Below, piece after piece: positions 1-6,156 of a stretch of DNA of 9,099 bases (position 1 is its first letter; the number at the start of each line of letters is the position of its first letter). Below the pieces are notes generated by a model. It saw nothing but the letters and a program-made list of their open reading frames with translations. It was not told the origin of the DNA and made no database searches. The position numbers were made by a program, and so were the translations under genes. The DNA is from an uncultured Bacteroidota bacterium (lineage in GTDB: Bacteria > Bacteroidota > Bacteroidia > Chitinophagales > Chitinophagaceae). Location: the NCBI GenBank assembly GCA_903879995.1, contig CAIRNW010000142.1, positions 1-9,099 of the forward strand. Reading direction: 5' to 3'.

Positions 1-15
1 AAAAAATCAACTTTT

Positions 16-375
16 ATGAAGTCAACTAAAATTATTTATTGGGTTACTACTAGTATTATTTGCCTTTTTGCTTCTACAGGGATCTTTTTTATGAATTCAG
101 AGATGGCCATTAAAGGCACGGAGCACCTGGGAATTCCACGATATTTAAGCCTGGAGGTAAGTATCGGCCAATTTATTGGTATGCTATTACTGATTATACC
201 AGCCGTACCAGCAAGATTTAAAGAATGGGCGTATGTTGGTTTTGGTATCTTGTATTTGACGGCATTGAATGCTCATCTCGCAGTTGGAGATACAATTGCA
301 GAAATACTGATGCCAGTTTTATTCTTTGGTCTGCTACTAACTTCCTACTTGAGCTATCATAAATTACGTGCTTAG
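16..375 (+). CDS. DoxX-like family integral membrane protein
   Basis: A 119-residue protein that is almost wholly hydrophobic, with four predicted membrane helices at about residues 7-26, 48-64, 71-90 and 96-113. The pattern HLGIPRYLSLEVSIGQFIG (38-54), then a Pro-rich turn, FKEWAY (68-73) and an A-x-x-AH-x-x-xGD segment near 83-92 is characteristic of the short DoxX-like (DoxX_2) family of inner-membrane proteins. These have no firmly assigned biochemical role; some relatives are linked to thiol or oxidative-stress functions. The length fits the family. The reading frame stays open to the window edge, but the ATG at 16 starts a normal family N-terminus (MKSTKIIYW), so I prefer it. Only 15 bases of upstream sequence are visible, so the promoter cannot be judged. 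The AlkD-like gene follows after 46 bp on the same strand and may be co-transcribed. The family call is good; the function is unknown. Confidence 0.8.
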   Translation: MKSTKIIYWVTTSIICLFASTGIFFMNSEMAIKGTEHLGIPRYLSLEVSIGQFIGMLLLIIPAVPARFKEWAYVGFGILYLTALNAHLAVGDTIAEILMPVLFFGLLLTSYLSYHKLRA

Positions 376-421
376 TATCGTGTTGTTATTTCAAAATACA
401 TCGGTTGCCCTTTTCAAATAA

Positions 422-1153
422 ATGACATTACTCAAAAGCCAAATAGTTAAATCATTAAAGTCAAAAGCTTCCAAAGAAAAAGCCCTTGTCATGGCTTCTT
501 TCTTTAAAACGGGCAAGGGTGATTACGCGGAAGGAGATATTTTTCATGGAATAAGTGTACCTGATCAACGGCTTATTGCTAAAAAGTACTTCTTGCAAGC
601 TGATGTTGTGTTGATATGTGAATTACTAAAATCCGGCTACCATGAAGAGCGATTGACGGCTCTCTTTATCTTGACATATTTATTTGAATCCGCGAATAAA
701 AAAGGGGAGGGTAAGAAGTATGTAGAACTATACTTACAGGAAATCAAATATGTAAATAACTGGGATCTAGTTGATGCTACAGCTTATAAAATTTTGGGCA
801 AATGGTTGGAGGACAAGGATCGTAAAATTCTCTATCAATTGGCGAGCTCAAACAGTATTTGGGAAAATCGTATTGCCATTGTAGCTACCTACCACTTTAT
901 TAAAAAGCAAGATTTTAAAGACTTGTTTCAATTAAGTACTAAGTTACTTTCTCATCCTCACGACTTGATACACAAGGCAATTGGTTGGATGTTGCGGGAA
1001 GCCTGGAAGGTAAATCCTGGGCCAGTTGAGAATTTTCTTAGCCAAAACGCATCAAAAATGCCAAGAACAATGCTTCGCTATGCCATTGAAAAAATGAGGG
1101 ATTCAACCCGAAAATATTATATGAATTTAAAAAATCCTACATTTAAAGACTAA
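422..1153 (+). CDS. AlkD-like DNA alkylation repair glycosylase (HEAT-like repeats)
   Basis: A 243-residue, all-helical protein close in length to Bacillus cereus AlkD (about 237 aa). AlkD enzymes excise positively charged alkylated bases such as 3-methyladenine and 7-methylguanine in the cytoplasm, without flipping the base out. The expected key residues are visible: NNWDLVD (112-118) supplies the Trp/Asp pair W114 and D118 (W109/D113 in AlkD); ENRIAIV has R150 (R148 in AlkD); and AIGWMLRE has W189 (W187 in AlkD). This mapping is by motif and spacing, from memory of the AlkD structure. Paired helices through the protein suit HEAT-like repeats. No Shine-Dalgarno sequence precedes the ATG, as is common in Bacteroidota, and no clear TAnnTTTG box lies in the 46-bp gap, so transcription from upstream of the DoxX-like gene is possible. 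The catalytic residues suggest an active enzyme rather than a catalytically dead paralogue. Confidence 0.88.
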   Translation: MTLLKSQIVKSLKSKASKEKALVMASFFKTGKGDYAEGDIFHGISVPDQRLIAKKYFLQADVVLICELLKSGYHEERLTALFILTYLFESANKKGEGKKYVELYLQEIKYVNNWDLVDATAYKILGKWLEDKDRKILYQLASSNSIWENRIAIVATYHFIKKQDFKDLFQLSTKLLSHPHDLIHKAIGWMLREAWKVNPGPVENFLSQNASKMPRTMLRYAIEKMRDSTRKYYMNLKNPTFKD

Positions 1154-1163
1154 AACCGACTGC

Positions 1164-2033
1164 ATGAAAACAACTCGCTTTATTTTATCAGCCCTGGTGC
1201 TAGGTATTGCACTATTCTCAACTGGCTGTAAGAAGAAATCTGATGACACAACGGGTGGAGGGGGTTCTACACCCACCACAACTACTTATACGCGTAAAGC
1301 ATACGTTGAAGATTTTACAGGAACCTGGTGTGGATGGTGTCCGCTGATGACCTATACGTTGGAGCAAAAGCAACAACAACATGGAGCCAAATTGATTTTT
1401 GTAGGTATGCATTATGGTCCTACGGGTGGCCAGTTTGATCCTTATCATTCAAATGCTTTCTTGCCATTAATGAATCGTTATGGTATCAATGCATTTCCAA
1501 CTGGCTTGGTGAATCGCCAAACAGTGGTGAGTTCTTCAACCTTAGCTAGCAATATTGATTTTGCAGTTGCTGCAGAATCTTTTGTTGGGATCAAACTGGA
1601 AACCACTTTGAGTGGTACAGATTGTTCTGTAAAAACCACAGTGAAGTTTGGCAGTGATTTTAGTAAGAAAAATGTGAAGTTAGTTTTGATGTTGGTAGAG
1701 GACGCATTAAAGTACAATCAAGTTAATTATCTGGCTGGAAATAGCTCCTATCAGTCTCACCCATATTATGGTGCAGGAAACCCAATGCCAAATTTTACTC
1801 ATAATGGAGTGTTCAGACGCTCTATTACTGCAAGTTTAGAGGGAGATGTTATTCCAGTTGCTAATACAGGCCTGGGTGGACAGTATGTAAACACCACTAC
1901 TGTAAATGTTACAGGAATCGCTGCAGGGAAAGGTAAAATTGTTGCCTTGGTAATCAACGATACGGGATCTACCAGCAGTACGCAGGTGCTAAATGCACAG
2001 GATGTAATTGTAGGCCAGACCCAAAATTTCTAA
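1164..2033 (+). CDS. Omp28-related, thioredoxin-fold lipoprotein
   Basis: A 289-residue predicted lipoprotein. It has a signal peptide (residues 1-21) with lipobox FSTGC, giving lipidated C22, then a Lys- and Asp-containing stretch (KKKSDD) and a Gly/Thr-rich linker (about 29-42) typical of Bacteroidota lipoproteins. Residues 45-120 form a thioredoxin-like segment: VEDFTGTWCGWCP holds the CxxC pair C56/C59, and NAFPTGLVNR supplies the probable cis-proline P112. The C-terminal half (about 140-289) looks beta-rich and ends LNAQDVIVGQTQNF. This architecture matches the Omp28-related family, originally described as outer-membrane proteins of Porphyromonas. The exact reaction is not established; the CxxC suggests thiol-disulfide chemistry at the envelope (inference). 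It starts 10 bp after the AlkD-like stop, so it is probably in the same transcript, although an imperfect -7-like TACATTTA (1138-1145) could start a separate one. Its end faces the DUF6029 gene with only 8 bp between stops. Confidence 0.82.
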   Translation: MKTTRFILSALVLGIALFSTGCKKKSDDTTGGGGSTPTTTTYTRKAYVEDFTGTWCGWCPLMTYTLEQKQQQHGAKLIFVGMHYGPTGGQFDPYHSNAFLPLMNRYGINAFPTGLVNRQTVVSSSTLASNIDFAVAAESFVGIKLETTLSGTDCSVKTTVKFGSDFSKKNVKLVLMLVEDALKYNQVNYLAGNSSYQSHPYYGAGNPMPNFTHNGVFRRSITASLEGDVIPVANTGLGGQYVNTTTVNVTGIAAGKGKIVALVINDTGSTSSTQVLNAQDVIVGQTQNF

Positions 2034-2041
2034 TATTGTTG

Positions 2042-3655
2042 CTAGAGATTCAGCGTATAGTTTAAGCTGAATCCATTGTACGAAGGAACAAAGCGGCAAA
2101 TGCCTCCTACACAGAGGAGGCCTGCTCTTTGTTGTCCGGCACTAAGTTGTATTCGTTGCTTATTCTTTGAAAGGGCAAAGCCTACATTGTAGTAATGCAT
2201 CTTGTAAGTTTGATAATTGGTCATATCACTTACAAAAAGTGAAAGTCCGTTAGGAAAGCTCCATTCGGTCAACAAACCCGCCCAGTTTCTTTCGTCACTA
2301 TTCACCCACATATGCTCTGCATTAATCCTTAGCTGGTATTTTTTCTTGATTTTAATATAGTGGTCAGTTACAACCAAAGTAGCGCGCACATCACCATAGG
2401 GGCCACCTTGCAAAATTGTTCGATTATAAAAAAGGTTGATGAAGGTCAATAGTGTCTTGTACTCTTTGGTCCACCGTTTATCAATAATCAAGTTGAGATC
2501 TCTGAATAATTTTGTTTTTCCAAATGCAATGATTCGCTTGCTGATAAATCCTTCACCCGTAGTAACACGTGTGCTGTCTAAGGCATGATAATTGGAGTAG
2601 TTGATATCAACTCGAGTACCAAATTTTCCACCTAATGGGGTATTTTTTTTGAACCGGATAAAAAAATCACCCATTCCTCCAATCTCCCCAATAGGTTGTA
2701 TGGAGTGCGGATAAATGTTAGCTAGTAAGTTGGTATGTTGTCTGGTGAGTGCGGGTGTATAATTGATGGAAGCCACTGCATCACTTGAATTAAAATTGCC
2801 TTTATAGTCTGCGTTTTCTAACCGCCGAAATTGAAATTGCAGTCCCATTCGGTTGGTAGGATCCTGCCAACCTGTTTTCAGAAAAAGGATCAGGCCTTTC
2901 TTTTTTATGTAGTCATTTGGAAAGTTTGCTTCAATTGATTTATGTACCCATTCCCCTGAAAAGCTCAGGGAATTAAATTGACCATTGAATCGTGCAGCAA
3001 AGGCTTCCACTTGTTGAGGAAATCTCGGGTCTGCACCATAATAGCGCATAAATCTTTTTACATAACTGGCCCCAAGTTGAAAAAGCTGGGTATTGCCATT
3101 GACCTCTTTGTTCAGTGGAGACCACTCCAAGTCGCCTCCCATCACTTCGCCGGGGGACCGTTCCATAAAAGTGCGGGGACGTCCCCAAACCGCCTTTATT
3201 TTTAGTGACCGGAAAGGGGTGTATCGAATGCCCACGCCATCCAAATTATTATCTAACCCCAAACTTCTTTCCTCAAAGGCCCGAAAAATCAGACCATTTC
3301 CAAATTGTTCAAAAAAATTACCAATGTGTACATCAACTTTCTTGTTGGTGTACCGGATAAATCTGCGTACTAGTTTGTTTCCCTCATACCGGGTTGGAAA
3401 TCCTTGTAAGGCTGGGTTATATCCTTCAAATTGTATTCCGGCTCTAAATCCTTTGTATTGATAGTTGGCAGTCAGGTAAGTATTCGAAGCAAACCTTTTT
3501 TCAGGGGCTAGAATATTTCCTCGCTTGTTATCGAGATAATACTGGTTATTGGTTTCGAGACTACCGTTCAACTTACTTTCTTTGAAAAATCCTTTTCCTT
3601 GCGTCAGGCCAGAAAAGCTAATCGAAAGCAGAATTGAAAAAAGGAGTATGCGCAT
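2042..3655 (-). CDS. DUF6029-type outer-membrane beta-barrel protein
   Basis: A 537-residue protein from the ATG at 3655. An upstream in-frame ATG at 3706 would add 17 residues lying inside the preceding gene and would put charged sequence before the signal peptide, so I reject it. The N-terminus MRILLFSILLSISFSGLTQG is a clear signal peptide. The rest alternates aromatic and polar residues with many Asn/Gly turns, as in outer-membrane barrels. The segment VHIGNFFEQFGNGLIFRAFEE (about residues 115-135) and the C-terminal block GLLCVGGICRFVPS match what I recall of Bacteroidota DUF6029 proteins, whose function is unknown. The mature protein has exactly two cysteines, C515 and C520, close to the C-terminus. 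The gene begins one base after the TlpA-like stop (TAA-G-ATG), indicating a two-gene operon with likely translational coupling. The barrel and family call is reasonably firm; the transported or bound substrate is unknown. Confidence 0.78.
   Translation of the reverse strand: MRILLFSILLSISFSGLTQGKGFFKESKLNGSLETNNQYYLDNKRGNILAPEKRFASNTYLTANYQYKGFRAGIQFEGYNPALQGFPTRYEGNKLVRRFIRYTNKKVDVHIGNFFEQFGNGLIFRAFEERSLGLDNNLDGVGIRYTPFRSLKIKAVWGRPRTFMERSPGEVMGGDLEWSPLNKEVNGNTQLFQLGASYVKRFMRYYGADPRFPQQVEAFAARFNGQFNSLSFSGEWVHKSIEANFPNDYIKKKGLILFLKTGWQDPTNRMGLQFQFRRLENADYKGNFNSSDAVASINYTPALTRQHTNLLANIYPHSIQPIGEIGGMGDFFIRFKKNTPLGGKFGTRVDINYSNYHALDSTRVTTGEGFISKRIIAFGKTKLFRDLNLIIDKRWTKEYKTLLTFINLFYNRTILQGGPYGDVRATLVVTDHYIKIKKKYQLRINAEHMWVNSDERNWAGLLTEWSFPNGLSLFVSDMTNYQTYKMHYYNVGFALSKNKQRIQLSAGQQRAGLLCVGGICRFVPSYNGFSLNYTLNL
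2102..2121. other. Perfect 7-bp hairpin inside the DUF6029 3' end
   Basis: GCCTCCT (2102-2108) and AGGAGGC (2115-2121) form a GC-rich stem with a 6-nt loop. It lies about 70 bp past the stop of the Omp28-like gene and could fold in RNA from either strand. On the plus strand it is followed by CTGCTCTTTG, too weak a T-tract for a convincing intrinsic terminator. The bases also encode the conserved LLCVGG segment of the DUF6029 protein, so the symmetry may be coding coincidence. Confidence 0.35.
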
Positions 3656-3656
3656 C

Positions 3657-4133
3657 TTACAAGGTTTTGAGTAAGGCCAATATTTTATCCTCATTGCCCG
3701 GAACATAGGCCGTGTATCGTTTTACAATCACTCCATTTTTGTCAATTACCAACGTATGTGGAATTAACGAAATGTTCAAGGCACGTTTAAGGTCCTGATT
3801 TTCGTCCCAAAAAACTTCAAAACTCCAATCATGTAATCCCACCGTTTTTTTGATTCCAGCTGCCGTTCTGCTGTCATCGATAGAAATGGCTATGATTCGG
3901 GCTGGTGTTTCTTTTTTCCAGGTTTCAGTGAGATCATTGAATGCATCTAATTCTTGTAAACAAGGTTTACACCAGGTTGCCCAAAAACTAATTACCAGGG
4001 GCACATCACTATTTTGAAAGGATTCGGTGTTTACTTCCTTTCCGGCAATTGTTTTTATGATTACAGCTGGTAGTTTCTCTTGTGCCAACATGGAGAGTGG
4101 GACAAACAGCAACAAAAATAGCAGGAAGCGCAT
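3657..4133 (-). CDS. TlpA/ResA-like secreted thioredoxin-fold protein
   Basis: A 158-residue protein with signal peptide MRFLLFLLLFVPLSMLAQ (cleavage near residue 18) and one thioredoxin domain. The active site is FWATWCKPC (50-58; C55 and C58), followed by an acidic helix. It also shows the AISIDDSR strand (82-89), the insert VFWDENQDLKRALNIS typical of TlpA/ResA proteins, and the cis-proline P125 in LIPHTLVIDKNG. Such proteins reduce disulfides, or pass electrons, in the periplasm, for example in cytochrome c maturation. No cytochrome gene is visible here, so another client is more likely. The downstream DUF6029 gene, one base away, has only two cysteines and is a candidate client (inference). 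The length is normal for a single-domain TlpA protein lacking the N-terminal DUF4369 extension of longer Bacteroidota relatives. The ATG at 4133 lies about 16 bp after a -7-like box (4149-4156), and no Shine-Dalgarno sequence is seen. Confidence 0.88.
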   Translation of the reverse strand: MRFLLFLLLFVPLSMLAQEKLPAVIIKTIAGKEVNTESFQNSDVPLVISFWATWCKPCLQELDAFNDLTETWKKETPARIIAISIDDSRTAAGIKKTVGLHDWSFEVFWDENQDLKRALNISLIPHTLVIDKNGVIVKRYTAYVPGNEDKILALLKTL

Positions 4134-4196
4134 GGTCGATTGTTTATGCGAATATAGAGGACTGTATCATAACTTAAGTGTTATTTTAGCAGACGG
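4134..4196. promoter_or_regulatory. Divergent intergenic region between tlpA-like and sulfatase genes
   Basis: This 63-bp gap must hold start signals for both directions. For the minus-strand gene, TATATTCG (4156 down to 4149) matches the Bacteroidota -7 consensus TAnnTTTG at five of six fixed positions and would give a 5' leader of about 10 nt. For the plus-strand gene, TATTTTAG (4182-4189) also matches five of six and would place the start almost at the ATG at 4197. No clear -33 TTG is seen for either. Between the boxes lie a perfect 8-bp palindrome ACTTAAGT (4172-4179) and overlapping inverted arms ATAAC/GTTAT (4169-4173 and 4180-4184), a possible but unproven operator. Confidence 0.4.
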
Positions 4197-5834
4197 ATGA
4201 ACCAGCTTGGACATACCAAAATTGTACTCAATCAATATGCTGCTATTGTATTGCGCGTAGGTTGGGCGCTATTATTGCTTTGGTTGACTCGCTTTGTTTT
4301 TTATTTTTTCAATCAAGGTCATTTTCAAGGATTGCAATCGACTGATTGGGGTCCGATTTTGTGGGGAGGACTTCGTTTTGATATTGCAGCAATCTGCTAC
4401 ACCAATTCACTGTATATTCTGCTGCAAGCTTCTCCTTCTCAAATTCGATATAGCAAACCCTTTCAACGATTTACTCGTGGTCTATTTGTGGTTACTAACG
4501 GAGCGGCCTTGCTAGTAAGCTGTGTGGATATGGTGTATTTCCCTTTTACACTTCGGCGTACCACGGCAACTGTGGTGCGCGAATTTGCCAATGAAGAAAA
4601 TCTTGGAACAATTCTAACTACCGCCACTGGGCACTACTGGTATTTCATACCGGTATTCCTTATTTTTTTCTGGCTATTGATAGTTGGATATAATAAGGTT
4701 GCGGTTCGACCCCCCGCATCAATTAGGCCTTTATTTTTTTATACCGGTTCCGTAGGGATGCTATTGCTTTTCCCATTTTTAATGGTGGGAGGGATTCGGG
4801 GAGATTGGCGTTATTCTACTCGTCCCATCACCATGAGTAATGCCGGGCAATATGTAAAAAATCCAGGCGATATACCCTTGGTATTAAATACGCCGTTTTG
4901 TATGCTGCGTACAATCCGTCAGCAATTTTATAAGGAAGATCAATTTTTTTCTGCTACTCAGGTTGGAGCCATTTACTCCCCTGTCATACAGTTGAACCCT
5001 GCCCACTCCTTTAAGGAAGAAAATGTAGTAATCTTAGTACTGGAAAGTTTTGGCCGGGAATCGATAGGATTTTACAACCGCAATTTAAATGGGGGCACTT
5101 ACAAAGGGTATACCCCCTTCCTCGATTCCTTGCTTTCAAAAAGTTATGTACTGGAAAATGGATTTGCGGCTGGAAGAAAGTCTATCGATGCACTACCTGC
5201 CGTCCTGGCGGGTATTCCATCAGGAGAGTTACCTTTTATTCTTACTCCTTATGTATCCAACCGGATACAGAGCCTTCCGCAACTCTTAAAGGAAAAGGGA
5301 TATCATACTTCTTTTTTCCATGGCGCTCCTAATGGGTCAATGGGATTTAAGGCCTTGGTGAATTTGTTTGGTGTTGAGTATTATTATGGAAAGGACGAGT
5401 ACAATAATGACCAGGATTTTGACGGCACCTGGGGAATTTGGGACGAACCTTTTTTGCAGTTTTTTGCTAACAAGCTGGATAGCTTCCCGCAGCCATTTCA
5501 ATCTACGTTGTTCACAGTTTCCTCACATGAACCCTTTCAGGTACCTGAGCAATACAAAAATGTTTTTCCGAGGGGTGAGCATCCAATACGAGAGGTTACG
5601 GGGTACACCGATTTTGCATTAAAAAGATTTTTTGCGACAATTCGAAATAAGCCCTGGTTTGACAAAACCTTATTTGTGATCACAGCAGATCACGCCTCTA
5701 TTTCACATCATCCAACCTACCAAACAGCTTGGGGCAATATGGCTATTCCTATTTTTTTCTACCATCCCTCTGATAGTTTACAAGCTTTTTTACCAGGTAA
5801 TATTCAGCAACGGATATTATGCCCTCAGTACTAG
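4197..5834 (+). CDS. LTA synthase-family (sulfatase superfamily) membrane enzyme, N-terminal and catalytic part; frameshifted gene
   Basis: The first 545 codons of what should be a gene of about 646 codons ending at 6136. Five hydrophobic segments (about 15-38, 52-78, 95-117, 147-165, 178-200) are followed by RGDWRYSTRPI and an extracytoplasmic sulfatase-fold domain, the layout of LtaS-type enzymes. Catalytic features seen are E283 in VVILVLESFGRES (metal ligand), S329 in GRKSIDALPAVLAG (position of the LtaS nucleophile Thr), the GTWGIWDE block (410-417), H444 in SSHEPF and D498/H499 in ITADHA. LtaS-family proteins transfer glycerol phosphate or related groups from lipids. A Gram-negative cell makes no lipoteichoic acid, so the acceptor is unknown. 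After Q538 the frame breaks: RILCPQY replaces the expected D-I-M-P continuation, which lies in the -1 frame. Nearly all metal and nucleophile sites precede the break, but the C-terminal fold is lost unless the shift is an error or is bypassed. Confidence 0.85.
   Translation: MNQLGHTKIVLNQYAAIVLRVGWALLLLWLTRFVFYFFNQGHFQGLQSTDWGPILWGGLRFDIAAICYTNSLYILLQASPSQIRYSKPFQRFTRGLFVVTNGAALLVSCVDMVYFPFTLRRTTATVVREFANEENLGTILTTATGHYWYFIPVFLIFFWLLIVGYNKVAVRPPASIRPLFFYTGSVGMLLLFPFLMVGGIRGDWRYSTRPITMSNAGQYVKNPGDIPLVLNTPFCMLRTIRQQFYKEDQFFSATQVGAIYSPVIQLNPAHSFKEENVVILVLESFGRESIGFYNRNLNGGTYKGYTPFLDSLLSKSYVLENGFAAGRKSIDALPAVLAGIPSGELPFILTPYVSNRIQSLPQLLKEKGYHTSFFHGAPNGSMGFKALVNLFGVEYYYGKDEYNNDQDFDGTWGIWDEPFLQFFANKLDSFPQPFQSTLFTVSSHEPFQVPEQYKNVFPRGEHPIREVTGYTDFALKRFFATIRNKPWFDKTLFVITADHASISHHPTYQTAWGNMAIPIFFYHPSDSLQAFLPGNIQQRILCPQY
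5811..5813 (+). other. Apparent one-base deletion (frameshift site) in the sulfatase gene
   Basis: In the upstream frame the codons run CAG CAA CGG ATA TTA and reach TAG at 5832-5834. The continuation DIMPSVLGYLGY lies in the frame beginning GAT at 5813. That leaves only CG (5811-5812) between the CAA codon and GAT, one base short of a codon. The downstream frame is closed by TAA at 5798-5800, so the break must lie between 5801 and 5834, and conservation places it at 5811-5813. The site is not a homopolymer. Confidence 0.8.
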
Positions 5835-6136
5835 GGTATTTGGGCTACAAAGGGCCATTACTCTCATTTGGTAAAAATGTTTTTGCGGATAAGCCAGAAA
5901 ATTGGGCGGTCAATTATTATGGAGGCTTTCAATTAATTCAAGATCAATTTTTATATCAGTACAAGGAAAATGCTACAGGATCCCTTTATAACTTTCAAAA
6001 GGATCCACTACTGCGTCAAAATCTGGCTACAAAGGAAAAGCAGCTTGTATCGGAAATGGATACCCGACTCAAGGCATTTGTTCAACAATATCATAACCGC
6101 CTTATCCGCAATCAACTCCTGCCACCTGCTCGTTAG
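5819..6136 (+). CDS. C-terminal fragment of the frameshifted LTA synthase-family gene
   Basis: A 105-codon reading frame whose first ATG (5819) is really an internal Met of the conserved DIMPSVLGYLGYKGP motif that follows the ADH region in LtaS-like enzymes. In frame, homology begins at the GAT codon at 5813, six bases before this ATG. The rest (SFGKNVFADKPENWAVNYYGG, then YKENATGSLYNFQKDPLL) is the usual C-terminal sheet and helix of Bacteroidota members of the family, ending in a basic, amphipathic tail. It has no signal peptide or catalytic residue and would not function alone. The ATG lies 13 bases upstream of the first fragment's stop, so termination-reinitiation could make a separate polypeptide, but a broken single gene (or a sequence error) is much more likely. 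Adding one base at 5811-5813 restores a protein of about 646 residues. Confidence 0.75.
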   Translation: MPSVLGYLGYKGPLLSFGKNVFADKPENWAVNYYGGFQLIQDQFLYQYKENATGSLYNFQKDPLLRQNLATKEKQLVSEMDTRLKAFVQQYHNRLIRNQLLPPAR

Positions 6137-6140
6137 CGTG

Positions 6141-6148
6141 TATCTTTG
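6141..6148 (+). promoter_or_regulatory. Bacteroidota-type -7 promoter box of uvrA (TATCTTTG)
   Basis: TATCTTTG is an exact match to the TAnnTTTG -7 consensus of the Bacteroidota primary sigma factor and is followed by C, as often seen. It lies in the 20-bp gap between the sulfatase stop (6134-6136) and the uvrA ATG (6157). Transcription normally starts about 5-8 bases after this box, so the mRNA would begin at or just before the ATG, nearly leaderless. No good -33 TTG is seen about 20 bp upstream. Confidence 0.65.
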
Positions 6149-6156
6149 CCTCCCTC

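Noticed and set aside
376..421. Possible separate promoter for the AlkD-like gene
   Set aside because: No sequence close to TAnnTTTG at a sensible distance from the ATG at 422; read-through from the DoxX-like gene is simpler.
3093..3461. Plus-strand open frame of 122 codons inside the DUF6029 gene
   Set aside because: It lies opposite a well-supported gene, is rich in Pro/Ser/Arg/Lys without domain character, and has no promoter; it is an antisense shadow.
3656..3706. N-terminal extension of the DUF6029 protein by 17 residues from the ATG at 3706
   Set aside because: It would overlap the TlpA-like gene by about 50 bp and put charged residues before a complete signal peptide that begins at 3655.
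5753..5759. T TTT TTC, a canonical -1 frameshift heptamer in the correct phase upstream of the sulfatase frame break
   Set aside because: After a -1 slip here the new frame reads CTA CCA TCC CTC and then TGA (5771-5773), with TAG next and TAA at 5798-5800. It cannot join the downstream fragment, and no slippery heptamer occurs in the open overlap 5801-5834.
6061..6156. SOS/LexA-type operator upstream of uvrA
   Set aside because: No convincing inverted repeat of the known LexA box types is visible; only the -7 promoter box stands out.
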